This document shows, one piece after another, positions 8,548 to 18,669 of a DNA stretch of 64,000 nt. Below the pieces are notes generated by a model. It did no database searches. It saw nothing but the letters and a program-made list of their open reading frames with translations, and was not told the DNA's origin. The stretch's first letter is position 1. Every line of letters starts with the position of its first letter. Where the stretch lies: the NCBI RefSeq assembly GCF_000613725.1, contig NZ_BAJN01000001.1, positions 62,001 to 126,000 of the forward strand. Reading direction: 5' to 3'. The stretch comes from Hoylesella pleuritidis JCM 14110. Its GTDB lineage: Bacteria > Bacteroidota > Bacteroidia > Bacteroidales > Bacteroidaceae. The translations under genes were made by a program, and so were the position numbers.

Positions 8548-10011
8548 TTACTTGTTCAAAAGCTCTGTTTTTCCTTCATCTATCAGTTTGAGGATGAGTT
8601 CTCCGAATAAAGTATTCTGCCAAGCAAACCACGGACGAGTGTAAATAGACGCGTTATCTTTGTTGAAAGATTCGTGAATGACACCCGTACGAGCATCTGT
8701 TGACGTCAGCATTCGGATGCAATAGCGGATCTCATCATCGTCTTTTGCAGTGAAAGCTTTCATCATAATACTCATCGGCCACGGCATATCGTGTCCGATA
8801 TGCGGACCGCCGATACCCTCGCCGGCCTTACCTCGGAAGAACCAGGGATTGTCTTCGCTCCACACGAAACGGCGAGTATTCTGATAAATTGGATCATTAG
8901 GGTCGACATCTCCGAGATAACCAAGACTTAAAAGACTGGGAACGTTGGCATCGTCCATCAACAGTTGATTACCGAACCCATCCACCTCATAGGCGTAAAT
9001 ACGGCCATATTTGGGGTGATTGTATACGGCATATTTGTGAAGAGCTGTTTCTACTTCGTCTGCTAATGCTTGGCAACTATTGGCCGAAGCTTGGTCGCCG
9101 TTTACTTGGCTGAGAATTGCAGCCGCTTTACGCATTGCTGAGACAGCCATAAAGTTGGACGGAATGAGAAACGGTAATGTTGTTGCGTCGTCGGAAGGGC
9201 GAAATGCAGAAGCAATCAGTCCTACCGGTTTGGCAGGAGCACCCCAGCCACCCCACGGAAGCGTGTCGAGTGCACGATCGGTTACACGCAGAAACTTGTA
9301 AGAACCGTGCCCACTTTTGCGTTGTTGTTCGCGGAATACGCGTAGGATATGCGTTATTGCCTCTTTCCATTCGGCTCCGAAGATAGATGCATCGCCCGTT
9401 ATCTGCCAATATTCATAAGCCAGTCTGATGGGATAACACAGCGAGTCGATTTCGTATTTACGCTCGAAAACATCTTTACACATCTTCGTTTCGTCAGTCT
9501 GTGCACCTTCGCCGGTGGGCCCGTCATTGAAAGCATTGGCGTAAGGATCAATATTGATGAGTTTGAATTGGCGCAGAATGACACCGCGAAGCATACGTTT
9601 CAGCTTGGCATCTTGATTGGCAAACCGCACATAAGGCCACACTTGGGCCCCCGAATCGCGCAGCCACATTGCGTGAATGTCGCCTGTATAGACAAAGGTA
9701 TCATCTTCGCCGTTCACCTGTCGATAGTGAACGGTGGTTTCGAGCGTGTTCGGAAAGCAGTTTTCAAACATCCAAGCAAGATATGGATTGCTCTTCAACA
9801 GTCGTTTCACTTCGGCTATCTTCTTGTCAATTATGGCTGATCGGAAGAGCCGGTCTTGCGGTTTCGGGCGCTTGGAGACATAAATATGTGTGTTGTCTGC
9901 AATCTCTTCGATATACGCCTTTCCGTATTCCTTCTGGGTTTGAGCTGTCATCGGTAGGCTCAGTAATAACAAAACCGAGCTTGCCAGAATTTGTTTATTG
10001 ATTTGGATCAT
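8548..10011 (-). CDS. GH125 exo-alpha-1,6-mannosidase
   Basis: 487-residue secreted enzyme expected to remove terminal alpha-1,6-linked mannose, as characterised GH125 members do. The N-terminus MIQINKQILASSVLLLLSLP is a signal peptide ending near AQTQ. The TGDIHAMWLRDSGAQVWPYV segment is the GH125 hallmark and lies near residues 110-130. NDGPTGEGAQTDETKM and the C-terminal GGPHIGHDMPWPMSIMMKAF also fit. It lies 15 bases downstream of the GH92 gene on the same strand, so the two are likely cotranscribed and act in sequence on mannosidic glycans. Confidence 0.92.
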   Translation of the reverse strand: MIQINKQILASSVLLLLSLPMTAQTQKEYGKAYIEEIADNTHIYVSKRPKPQDRLFRSAIIDKKIAEVKRLLKSNPYLAWMFENCFPNTLETTVHYRQVNGEDDTFVYTGDIHAMWLRDSGAQVWPYVRFANQDAKLKRMLRGVILRQFKLINIDPYANAFNDGPTGEGAQTDETKMCKDVFERKYEIDSLCYPIRLAYEYWQITGDASIFGAEWKEAITHILRVFREQQRKSGHGSYKFLRVTDRALDTLPWGGWGAPAKPVGLIASAFRPSDDATTLPFLIPSNFMAVSAMRKAAAILSQVNGDQASANSCQALADEVETALHKYAVYNHPKYGRIYAYEVDGFGNQLLMDDANVPSLLSLGYLGDVDPNDPIYQNTRRFVWSEDNPWFFRGKAGEGIGGPHIGHDMPWPMSIMMKAFTAKDDDEIRYCIRMLTSTDARTGVIHESFNKDNASIYTRPWFAWQNTLFGELILKLIDEGKTELLNK

Positions 10012-10026
10012 CGTGATTTGTGAGTT

Positions 10027-12180
10027 TTAAGGACGATCTTTGACTGCCGTTCCGAACTTAGACGGGTGTGGACCCATTACGAACTCCAACGTGCCTCCGC
10101 GTTTCAGGTCTTGGAAGTAGATATAAGACTTGGTATAAGTCTTGCCGTTCAGCTTGGCGTTTTGGATGTAGATGTTTTGCTCGTTATTGTTCCTGGCAAT
10201 GATTCTGAACGTTTTTCCATTACCAACATTAACCGCTGCCTCTTTGAACAACGGCGAACCAAATACGTATTTACCACCGGCGGGCTCCACTTGATATAAG
10301 CCCAAAGCGGAAAGAATATACCAAGCCGACATCTGTCCGACATCTTCGTTGCCGCAAAGACCGTCGATGGAGTCGCGATAAAGATTGTTCATCACATAAC
10401 GTAGCTTGGAAGCAGCTTTCCAAGGCTGGCCAATGTAATCGTACATATATATGATATGGTGGCTCGGTTCGTTGCCGTGAGCGTACTGTCCGATAAGTCC
10501 TGAAATATCGGGAGAAGCTTCTTCTCCTGCATCTCCGTCTACAATAAACAACGAGTCGAGTTTGGCAGCAAAGCGTTTTTCGCTGCCGAAACATTTCACC
10601 AAGCCGTGAACGTCGTGCGGAACGAGCCAAGCGTATTGCCAGGCATTGCCTTCTGTATAGTCATCTTGTCTGTGGATGGATTTGAAAGCATCGAAAGGCT
10701 CGCGGAATCGGCCCTTAGATGTAACGCCTCGCATAAATCCCGTGCGTTTGTCGAAGTAATGGTCGCGATAAGACAGACTGCGTTTGAGGAAGTATTTGTA
10801 ATCTCCTGTCTTGCCCAATTGTTTGGCTAAGCGAGCCACGCAGGCATCGGCCAACGCGTATTCTAATCCTTTGGCTACGGTCTCGTAAGTAGAATCGAGG
10901 TCGGTCGGGATGTAGCCGTATTTTTTCAAGAGGTTCAAACCGCGGTCGTCGCACATTGCCGACTGTCTTAAAGCCTTGTAAACAGCTTCTTTGTCTACGT
11001 TATAGCCTTTGAGAGCTATGTCTGCCAACACGGGGATTCCGGGGTTCCCGACCATACAGTCGGTCTCATTCCCCATCAAGTGCCACACTGGTAGTTTACC
11101 CTGTTGAGCACAAATGTTGAGCATCGTAGCTGCAATGTCGTGTTGTCTGGTGGGATGAATGAGTGTGGAAAGCGGATGAGCAGCCCGATAAGTGTCCCAA
11201 AGAGAGAAAGTAGTATAGTTTACGAAGTCGCCGTGATGTACCGTCCCGTCTGCTCCTCGATAGTCACCGTTCACGTCATTGAATATGGATGGGGCGAACA
11301 TTGTATGATAGAGACAAGTATAAAAGATACGACGTGCGCGCTCATTGTCGGTTTGTATATCGATCTTTCCGAGTTCGTCGTTCCACGCTTTGTTGGCTGC
11401 GGCTACCGCTCCGTTGAAATCCCATCCCGGAATTTCGGCTTCGACATTTTTCAAAGCATTGTCAGTACTAACGGCAGAGATACCTACTTTCACCATCACG
11501 GGCTCGTTATGATTGGTGAAGGAGAAGATTCCGACACTGTCGTTCTCTTGTTTTTCGAGTATAACAGGGCGTGAAAAGACAGCTGCAAAATATACTTGTT
11601 GGTTCTTGGCCCAGCCTGATGAGTGCCTGAAACCGGTCACGACAGTGGGGCTTTCCTGCTTAAACCCGGCGCTGGTCATTTTGTCCCAACCTATGCCTTG
11701 TTTAAGATTGAGGATGATTCTACCTGTTTTGGTGTCGGCGGGGAAGCTATATCGATGAAAGCCTACACGCTGTGTGGCGGTCAATTCTACGTGGATACCC
11801 GAACCATCGAGCATCAGCGAGTAATAACCAGGCCTTACCCGCTCGGCTAAATGCGAGAAACGGGCTGACCGTTGGCGATTATCTAATGTCGGGAGCAATG
11901 CTATGTCGCCGAGATCACCGATTCCTGTGCCGCTGAGATGCATTTGTCCGAATCCTATTAAGATTGAATCGCTGTAATGATAACCTGAACACCAGTCCCA
12001 GCCTCGTGTCATTTCGGTGGGTCCTACTTGCACAAGTCCAAAGGGAACGTTGGCTCCCAAGAACACGTGTCCGTGTCCGCCGGTACCGATATAGGGGTCG
12101 ACGAACTGCGTATAGTTGCGTGCCGACATTGCCGGCGACAGCAAGACGAATGCAATAATGCTTAAAATGGTCTTTCTCAT
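10027..12180 (-). CDS. GH92 alpha-mannosidase
   Basis: 717-residue, calcium-dependent exo-alpha-mannosidase of family GH92 (alpha-1,2, -1,3 or -1,4 specificity cannot be read from sequence alone). A signal peptide (MRKTILSIIAFVLLSPAMSA) is followed by FVDPYIGTGGHGHVFLGANV, the family's opening motif. The C-terminal part has GNEDVGQMSAWYILSALGLY, the metal and catalytic region. It starts the minus-strand pair with GH125 and has a long upstream region. N-glycan or yeast-mannan trimming is the likely task; no SusCD pair is adjacent to it. Confidence 0.94.
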   Translation of the reverse strand: MRKTILSIIAFVLLSPAMSARNYTQFVDPYIGTGGHGHVFLGANVPFGLVQVGPTEMTRGWDWCSGYHYSDSILIGFGQMHLSGTGIGDLGDIALLPTLDNRQRSARFSHLAERVRPGYYSLMLDGSGIHVELTATQRVGFHRYSFPADTKTGRIILNLKQGIGWDKMTSAGFKQESPTVVTGFRHSSGWAKNQQVYFAAVFSRPVILEKQENDSVGIFSFTNHNEPVMVKVGISAVSTDNALKNVEAEIPGWDFNGAVAAANKAWNDELGKIDIQTDNERARRIFYTCLYHTMFAPSIFNDVNGDYRGADGTVHHGDFVNYTTFSLWDTYRAAHPLSTLIHPTRQHDIAATMLNICAQQGKLPVWHLMGNETDCMVGNPGIPVLADIALKGYNVDKEAVYKALRQSAMCDDRGLNLLKKYGYIPTDLDSTYETVAKGLEYALADACVARLAKQLGKTGDYKYFLKRSLSYRDHYFDKRTGFMRGVTSKGRFREPFDAFKSIHRQDDYTEGNAWQYAWLVPHDVHGLVKCFGSEKRFAAKLDSLFIVDGDAGEEASPDISGLIGQYAHGNEPSHHIIYMYDYIGQPWKAASKLRYVMNNLYRDSIDGLCGNEDVGQMSAWYILSALGLYQVEPAGGKYVFGSPLFKEAAVNVGNGKTFRIIARNNNEQNIYIQNAKLNGKTYTKSYIYFQDLKRGGTLEFVMGPHPSKFGTAVKDRP

Positions 12181-12720
12181 TTTGTTATTTGATTGTTATA
12201 ATGGTACGTAAATAAATATTATCTGACGAACTGTTGATTTGCATCTCTTCTAAAATCATTTGTCGGAGTAGGTCACTGACATGCTCATTCACTGCGAGAC
12301 ATGGATTCTTACACGAAAAAAGATCTTTGGCTTGGGGCGAAAGTATACCCAAAAGCCTAAACTTGCCGCTATAAATCGATAGATTCGTATCATTGAATGT
12401 AATCTTGCAATCGCTGTTTCGGTGTGCTAAGTTACGACTTTTATCTGTCCTTGGCAAATATATCGAATAAAATTATCTGTTGGGAGTATGGAAATCAGAA
12501 ATGAGACGGTATAAACAACAGGTAAAATAATATTCATTCTTATGCATTAGGATACTGGACGATAAATATATTCGTTAGTTGTTGATTGACAGCTGAGAGT
12601 AGAAATCATTTTGAATGATTGTTTTCTAAGAATTTTTAGAGGTGGATCTGTGTATCTGTTCACAAGAAGTTATATTGAGAAAAGCTCTTAACCTGGTGTA
12701 TGAAATCAAAATAAACGGTG
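12181..12720. other. Intergenic region upstream of GH92, no gene supported
   Basis: About 540 bases between the divergent GH92 gene and the TPP riboswitch. On the minus strand, TATATTTG (12455-12462) and TAACTTAG near 12430 resemble -7 boxes. Either would give GH92 a 5' leader of about 240-270 bases. A 90-codon minus-strand ORF (12185-12457) inside this leader has no recognisable protein features. Nothing else is evident. Confidence 0.5.
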
Positions 12721-12725
12721 TTTCT

Positions 12726-12757
12726 TTTCGCTGTTTCGGGAAAACCCTTTACCTTTG
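12726..12757 (+). promoter_or_regulatory. Promoter of the thiamine operon
   Basis: TTTC at 12726-12729 and TACCTTTG at 12750-12757 with 20 bases between, close to the Bacteroidetes consensus. The start site would be near 12764, just ahead of the riboswitch. Confidence 0.65.
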
Positions 12758-12777
12758 CACACGACTTACAGACTGTG

Positions 12778-12862
12778 AGTTAAGGGGTGCCCTCATAACG
12801 TTGGGCTGAGATTAGACCCTCTGACCTGATCCGGGTAATGCCGGCGTAGGGAAAAGGAAACA
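12778..12862 (+). promoter_or_regulatory. TPP riboswitch (THI element)
   Basis: Classic thiamine pyrophosphate aptamer: GGGGTGCCC (12784-12792), GGGCTGAGA (12803-12811), ACCCTCTGACCTGATCCGGG (12816-12834), and TAATGCCGGCGTAGGGAA (12836-12853). These are the conserved CUGAGA and the ACCUGAUCUGGAUAAUGCCAGCGUAGGGAA regions. Directly downstream, ACCCCTT (12871-12877) can pair with AAGGGGT (12782-12788), and AAAAAG/CTTTTT can form a small hairpin. Control is therefore probably by terminator or start-region sequestering in the 40 bases before the ATG at 12902. Confidence 0.96.
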
Positions 12863-12901
12863 TAAAAAGTACCCCTTTTTGTGTATTATTCAAATTAATT
12901 A

Positions 12902-15172
12902 TTGATGAAAAAGAGCCTTTTTCTGTTGGCAACGTTTACGATGACTGTTGCAACAGCGGCAGCCAATCCCTTGCAAGAACGGATTGACACAACTAAGAGT
13001 TATCAATTGCAAAACGTACAAGTGGTATCTACACGAGCTACTCGGAAGACACCGGTGGTGTTCTCGGATTTATCGAAGCGCCAATTGAAAACGTTGAATT
13101 ACGGCAAAGATCTTCCTTCGTTGCTCAATTTTACTCCTTCTGTCACAATGTCGTCGGATGCGGGTACGGGATTCGGTTATACCGGTATACATATACGGGG
13201 TACCGATCCGACGCGCATCAACATTACGGCTAACGGTATTCCGATGAACGATGCCGAGAGTTCAGCCGTCTATTGGGTCAATATCGGCGACTTCGCTTCA
13301 AGTCTCGAATCGGTTCAGATACAGCGGGGTGTAGGTACATCGACTAACGGTGCGGGGGCATTCGGGGCTTCGATTAATCTGCAAACGGATAATATCGGAC
13401 TGCATCCGTATGGAAGCATTGATTTGTCAGCAGGTAGTTACGGTACGCATAAGGAGACTTTTCGTTTTTCTACGGGCTTATTAGGCGGTCACTGGGGCTT
13501 TCAAGGACGACTGTCGAATATTGGAAGCGACGGATACATTGATCGTGCGTCGGTCAAGTTGAACTCTTATTTCCTGCAAGGGGGCTACTTTGCAGATAAT
13601 ACCGTGGTGAAGTTCGTCACATTTAACGGTACTGAGAAAACTTATCACGCGTGGGACTATGCGTCGAAAGCTGCTATGGAAAAATATGGCCGTACTTATA
13701 ATCCTTGTGGGAAATATACGGATGCTGACGGGAATACAACTTTTTACGATAATCAAACGGATAATTATCATCAGCAGCATTATCAATTGATTTTGAATCA
13801 GACACTCGGCCGCGATTGGACTCTTAATACTGCGTTGCATTATACGCACGGCTTCGGTTATTATGAACAATATAAGGAAGGGCAGAAGTTGTATAAATAT
13901 TTACTAACTTCGGCACTTGGAGCAAAGTCGGACTTAGTTCGTCAAAAGAAAATGAAGAATGACTTCTATGGTGCTGTTGCATCGGTCAACTATGATAATC
14001 ACAGTGGTCTGAGTCTCAATATTGGAGGAGGATGGAATAAATATGACGGGGATCATTACGGAAATGTGATTTGGGTGCGACAATTCAGCGGCAAACTCAA
14101 TCCCAATCATAAATATTACGATAACAATGCAAAAAAGACCGATGGCAACATTTATGGCAAACTCAACTATGAATTAGTAAAAGGTCTCAACGCTTACGTT
14201 GATTTGCAATATCGACACATCACTTATAAAACAATGGGAACATCACAGGAGTTTGACGACAATAAACAACAGAAACCGCTGAATGTGGACCGTCATTATA
14301 ACTTTTTCAATCCCAAATTCGGCCTTACCTATCATTTTGCACCCGAACATACTATTTATGCTTCTTATGCCATTGCTCATAAGGAGCCTACCCGCAATGA
14401 CTTCGAAAATATGTTGGCTGAAAAGGATCCGGTAACCCCGCAACCCGAGCGATTGAATGACCTGGAATTGGGGTATCAATATCAGTCGGCCGTCTTTAAT
14501 GCGGGTGTCAACCTTTATTATATGGACTATGATAACCAATTTGTTTTGACCGGTGCGCAAGATTCAAACGGCGAAATGGTAGCCCGCAATATCAAGGATT
14601 CTTATCGAATGGGTGTCGAACTGATGGCTGGTATTAGACCTTTTGAAGGCTTCCGGTGGGATGTTAATGCTACGTGGAGTAAGAATCGGGCTAAAAATAC
14701 CACGGTAACGGTGATTAATCCCGACTGGACTTTGAGTTATGCCAATGTGGGAACGACACATCTTTCTTATTCTCCCGATCTGATTGTGGGTAGTGTATTG
14801 AGTTACGAGTATAAAGGATTGCGGGCTGCTTTGATGTCGAAATATATCAGTGAACAATATATGACAAACTCTGGATATAAGGAATTCTTGAACACCGATG
14901 GCAAAACCTATACACGTGCTATGCTCGATGCAATGTTCGTTAACGATCTCGACCTATCTTATACGTTTAAATTGCGCGGTCTGAAAAGTGCTACTGTCGG
15001 TTTGACCATATACAACGTTTTTAATGAAAAATATGAAAGTAATGGCAGTAGTTCAATGAATTTTAAGAATGATAATGGTAAAATTGTGGCTTATGACGGT
15101 GGTTGGGCTTGGGCAACATTCTCTGCACAGGCCCCGACACACGTTTTAGCCCATCTTTCATTCACGTTCTGA
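12902..15172 (+). CDS. TonB-dependent outer membrane receptor, thiamine-regulated
   Basis: 756-residue outer membrane receptor. It has a signal peptide (MMKKSLFLLATFTMTVATAA), a TonB-box-like stretch (YQLQNVQVVSTRATRKTPV), a plug domain (GYTGIHIRGTDPTRINITAN and NDAESSAVYWVNIGDFASSLE) and a long beta-barrel ending in AHLSFTF with a terminal aromatic residue. It is the first gene behind a TPP riboswitch and is followed by a PnuT-like transporter and thiamine pyrophosphokinase. The cargo is therefore most likely thiamine or a phosphorylated form. It has no carboxypeptidase-like N-terminal domain, unlike SusC. Confidence 0.93.
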   Translation: MMKKSLFLLATFTMTVATAAANPLQERIDTTKSYQLQNVQVVSTRATRKTPVVFSDLSKRQLKTLNYGKDLPSLLNFTPSVTMSSDAGTGFGYTGIHIRGTDPTRINITANGIPMNDAESSAVYWVNIGDFASSLESVQIQRGVGTSTNGAGAFGASINLQTDNIGLHPYGSIDLSAGSYGTHKETFRFSTGLLGGHWGFQGRLSNIGSDGYIDRASVKLNSYFLQGGYFADNTVVKFVTFNGTEKTYHAWDYASKAAMEKYGRTYNPCGKYTDADGNTTFYDNQTDNYHQQHYQLILNQTLGRDWTLNTALHYTHGFGYYEQYKEGQKLYKYLLTSALGAKSDLVRQKKMKNDFYGAVASVNYDNHSGLSLNIGGGWNKYDGDHYGNVIWVRQFSGKLNPNHKYYDNNAKKTDGNIYGKLNYELVKGLNAYVDLQYRHITYKTMGTSQEFDDNKQQKPLNVDRHYNFFNPKFGLTYHFAPEHTIYASYAIAHKEPTRNDFENMLAEKDPVTPQPERLNDLELGYQYQSAVFNAGVNLYYMDYDNQFVLTGAQDSNGEMVARNIKDSYRMGVELMAGIRPFEGFRWDVNATWSKNRAKNTTVTVINPDWTLSYANVGTTHLSYSPDLIVGSVLSYEYKGLRAALMSKYISEQYMTNSGYKEFLNTDGKTYTRAMLDAMFVNDLDLSYTFKLRGLKSATVGLTIYNVFNEKYESNGSSSMNFKNDNGKIVAYDGGWAWATFSAQAPTHVLAHLSFTF

Positions 15173-15780
15173 TGACGCTCGAAACCTTTCTGTCTGCCCA
15201 CTGGCTCGATATGTTGAGCACAGTATTGGGTATCATTTATATTGTCCTTGAGTACAGAGCGCATATTGCTCTGTGGCTCGTGGGTATCGTGATGCCTGCC
15301 ATCGATATCTGGCTCTTTTGGTCTGTGGGACTCTATGCTGATTTCGGGATGGCCATTTATTACACGTTGGCTGCTATATACGGTTATGCAGTGTGGCGCT
15401 TCGGGCATAAATACAATCAGAAAGCTGATGAAGAATTGCCTGTAACACATTTCAAACATCGTCTGGTAATGCCTGCATTACTAATATTTATCATTGCATG
15501 GGCTACTATTTATCTCATTTTGGTGCGATTTACCAATTCCGACGTACCCATCACCGATAGCTTTATCAATGCACTCAGTTTCATCGGTCTGTGGGCTTTG
15601 GCCCGAAAATATTTAGAGCAGTGGCTCATTTGGATTATAGTAGATGTGGTCAGTGCAGTTCTTTATGCCTACAAAGGCATACCGTTTAAAGCAGGACTCT
15701 ATGCGCTGTATGTTATTATTGCTGTCTTGGGCTATTATAAGTGGAAAGGAATGATGCGCAATGAACTATCCATTGATTGA
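15172..15780 (+). CDS. pnuT: PnuC-family thiamine transporter (PnuT)
   Basis: 202-residue inner-membrane protein with about seven to eight hydrophobic segments, matching the PnuC family of vitamin transporters, which are usually driven by intracellular phosphorylation of the substrate. The start ATG at 15172 overlaps the receptor's TGA (TGATG). I rejected an upstream in-frame ATG inside the receptor gene. Aromatic, charged helices such as WLVGIVMPAIDIWLFWSVGL are typical. TPP-riboswitch control and the next gene, thiamine pyrophosphokinase, point to thiamine and not nicotinamide riboside. Confidence 0.88.
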   Translation: MTLETFLSAHWLDMLSTVLGIIYIVLEYRAHIALWLVGIVMPAIDIWLFWSVGLYADFGMAIYYTLAAIYGYAVWRFGHKYNQKADEELPVTHFKHRLVMPALLIFIIAWATIYLILVRFTNSDVPITDSFINALSFIGLWALARKYLEQWLIWIIVDVVSAVLYAYKGIPFKAGLYALYVIIAVLGYYKWKGMMRNELSID

Positions 15781-16438
15781 CGAGAACAATCAGGTTGAGG
15801 CTGTGATACTGGGTGACGGTGATTTTCCCGTGCATCCGGTAGCCACGGCTCTGCTGCATAATAGTGCTTACCTGTGCTGTTGCGACGGTGCAGGCAGGCG
15901 CTGCATTGAACACGGACTGATGCCGAATGCCATTGTCGGCGACGGCGATTCGCTTTCGCCTGATTTCATCCGGAGGTATTGCAACATCATACATCTTATT
16001 CGAGAGCAAGATGATAACGATCTTACTAAGGCTACCCGGCATTGTCTTGCACGGGGAATACAACGTATTGTTTATTTGGGAACCACAGGGAAACGTGAAG
16101 ACCATACATTGGGAAACATCGTACTGATGATACGTTATATGTGTGAATTCGGCTTACAGCCGACCTTAGTTACCGATTATGGTTGGTTTGTTCCGGCAAG
16201 CGGTATGAATATTTTTGACTCTTTCCTTCAGCAACAGGTGAGTATCTTCAATTTCGGTTGTACCGACTTTCGAAGCGAAGGTCTGAGATGGCCGTCATTT
16301 CCCTATCAAAGTCTGTGGCAGGGAACACTCAATGAGTCTATCGGGGATAGTTTCACGTTGTATGGTGACGGCTCCTATCTTGTTTTCCGCACATTTGAAG
16401 GAAAGCAAAATAACCCGAAAGACTTTCTAATTGAGTAA
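15761..16438 (+). CDS. thiN: Thiamine pyrophosphokinase
   Basis: 225 residues; transfers pyrophosphate from ATP to thiamine to form TPP in the cytoplasm. Family motifs are CCDGAGRRCIEHGLMPNAIV, the acidic VGDGDSLSPDF, EQDDNDLTKATRHC (metal and ATP binding), and LGTTGKREDHTLGNI. The C-terminal half is the beta-sandwich thiamine-binding domain. It overlaps pnuT by 20 bases, so the two are translationally linked. Trapping imported thiamine as TPP would drive uptake, and TPP would close the feedback loop at the riboswitch. Confidence 0.93.
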   Translation: MNYPLIDENNQVEAVILGDGDFPVHPVATALLHNSAYLCCCDGAGRRCIEHGLMPNAIVGDGDSLSPDFIRRYCNIIHLIREQDDNDLTKATRHCLARGIQRIVYLGTTGKREDHTLGNIVLMIRYMCEFGLQPTLVTDYGWFVPASGMNIFDSFLQQQVSIFNFGCTDFRSEGLRWPSFPYQSLWQGTLNESIGDSFTLYGDGSYLVFRTFEGKQNNPKDFLIE

Positions 16439-16445
16439 TTTTTAT

Positions 16446-16453
16446 TACCTTTG
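16446..16453 (+). promoter_or_regulatory. Promoter -7 box of the second TonB receptor
   Basis: TACCTTTG at 16446-16453 with a weaker TTTC at 16424-16427 upstream. The transcript would start near 16459, shortly before the original ATG at 16477. No riboswitch is visible here. Confidence 0.6.
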
Positions 16454-16476
16454 CACTCGTTTTAACAAAACGAGTA

Positions 16477-18512
16477 ATGAAAAAAAACAGTTTTAACAAG
16501 CGCTCGATCATCCGATTCAAGCACTTTTCCCGTAAGGCTATGCGCTCTTCAACTGTTTAGGGAAAGAAGTCCTTGTGGGTACACTGAGCATCGCTACCTT
16601 GACATATGCCAAGGCCGACGGTGTGAGTGTGAAGCCACTGGTGGCTACAGACTCCCTGAGCAGACAAGAGTTGAAGCTCGATGAGGTGGTGGTGACCGGA
16701 TCGCGAGCGCCGCTGACTGCCTTGCAGTCGGCTAAAGTGGTGGCTGTCATTACGCGCGAGGATATTCATCGTGCGGCGGCAGCGAGTATCAACGATGTGT
16801 TAAAGTTAGCCACGGGCGTGGATGTCCGTCAGCGCGGTGGCTTTGGTGTACAGACGGATATCTCGATCAACGGTGGAACGCACGATCAGGTTACGATTCT
16901 TCTGAACGGTGTTAACATCAGCAATCCTCAAACAGGCCATAATGCGGCCGATTTCCCCGTAGCTTTAGATGATATCGAGCGTATCGAAGTACTTGAAGGT
17001 GCATCAGCCCGAATTTTCGGGTCGTCGGCTTTTAGCGGTGCGATCAATATCGTTACGCGCAGCAATGTCGATGGTCAAAGGCTTCGGGGTAGCGGTGAAG
17101 GCGGTTCGTTCGGTACATTTGGCGGGGGGATAGGCTATGAAATGGGCAATCCTCTTGCGTATCATCTCTTGGCCAGTGGCGGTTATGTGCGCTCCGATGG
17201 GGGTACTCCGCACAGCGATTTTAAAAAAGGACGTTTTTATACCAACTTCCAGTTCGGAAAGACGGAGTTGCTTAGGCTTAATCTTCAAGTAGGATTGAAT
17301 ATGCAGAGATATGGTGCCAATACGTTTTATAGTCCACGATTTGATAATCAGTTCGAGAAAACGGCCCATCTGATCACTTCTGCTTCGCTGACTCTTCACG
17401 ACCTTGTCAAAGGATTAGACATAACGGCAGGGGGCAGTAATAATTATTTTGAGGACCATTTCCAGTTGATTCGCGGTAAAGAGGGAGCTGCCAATGGCGA
17501 GAATTACCATCACCTGAATGTTTATGGACTCACGCTGGGTGCCACTATGGCGTGGTCGATGGGGAAGACGGCAGTCGGAATCGATTACAGCAATGAGCAA
17601 CTGCTTAGTACGGCTTATGGTGAAGAACTCTCGTCCGATAAGTATCGAGACATTCGCGGCAGCGACCGTCAATACACGCGGAAAGGTAGACGGCACAATA
17701 CGAATCTCTTTTTAGAGCACAATGTTGTGCTGGATCGTTGGACATTCTCTGCCGGACTCTTAGCTAATCGCAATACCGGGCTTGACCATCGCTTCCGATT
17801 TTCGCCCGGTATCGATATCGCTTATCGACCCAATGACCACTGGAAACTCTTTGCTTCGTGGAATAGGGCGATGCGCATACCCACTTACACCGATCTTTAT
17901 ACGGATAATAAAGCGCAAAAGGGAGATAAAAGCTTGAAGCCCGAGCGCAATTCTACCTTTAAACTCGGTGCCCGCTATCGTACCACTGGACTTGAAGCGA
18001 TGGTCAATTCTTTTTATAGCCGAGGAAAGGATATGATAGACTGGGTGTTTGAGGCACCGACATCTACACGCTATCACGCCCTGAATATCGGTCAATTAGA
18101 TAATATGGGGACATCGCTCGATGCTATGTTGTACGTTGCCGAGCTCTTTCCCCGCTCATTTCTTACCCGTATCAAGGCCGGATATGCCTATATTCATCAG
18201 ACACACAAGACGGAGCAGCCTATTTTTAAGTCGCTCTATGCGCTGGAATATTTGCGTCACAAGATTACAATGACTGTGGATCACCGCATTTGGTCGCATC
18301 TGTCGGCAAGTTGGGCACTGCGTTGGCAACAGCGGATGAACGGTTATCACCCTTATACGAAAATCGATTGTAAGGTGCAGTGGGACGTACCTACGTATAA
18401 TCTTTATGTAAAAGTCGATAATCTTACGGCTCATCGATATTATGATATTGGCGGTGTCAAACAGCCGGGGCTATGGCTAATGGCGGGTGGAACAATCAAG
18501 TTTGATTTGTAA
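16477..18512 (+). CDS. TonB-dependent receptor, BtuB/FecA-like, frameshifted in its signal region
   Basis: Outer membrane receptor of about 678 residues once corrected. The ATG at 16477 opens MKKNSFNKRSIIRFKHFSRK, which hits TAG at 16558. The continuing frame (open from 16536; first usable start GTG 16575) reads AYALFNCLGKEVLVGTLSVA and then the mature receptor. Reading one extra T near 16539 restores a continuous FSRKAYALFNCLGKE, the known N-terminus of such receptors. The plug domain has DEVVVTGSRAPL (TonB box) and INGGTHDQVTILLNGVNISN, with IEVLEGASARIFGSSAFSGA following; the barrel ends in FDL. Without correction, the protein from GTG 16575 would lack a proper export signal. Substrate unknown; a vitamin or metal chelate is possible. 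Confidence 0.85.
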
Positions 18513-18634
18513 TGTTTTATAGAATATTATATCTTTATGGTTAAAGTATTGTAAAGGTTCAATGTAAAAGGAGGTATATTCGTCGAAATCAATACCTATA
18601 TTTGATGATGACGCCTCCCATAGTTCTTTTCTAC

Positions 18635-18669
18635 AACTCCGGGACTTCTGCCCAAGAAGTCCCGGAGTT
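18635..18669. terminator. Strong stem-loop after the TonB receptor
   Basis: Perfect 15-base stem AACTCCGGGACTTCT (18635-18649) with AGAAGTCCCGGAGTT (18655-18669) and a five-base loop, followed by CTTATTTG. It is the probable end of the receptor transcript. From here to 18920 I see no gene; the sequence is AT-rich. Confidence 0.82.

Noticed and set aside
12185..12457. 90-codon minus-strand gene upstream of GH92
   Set aside because: No family resemblance, no signal or motif; it lies in the likely GH92 5' leader.
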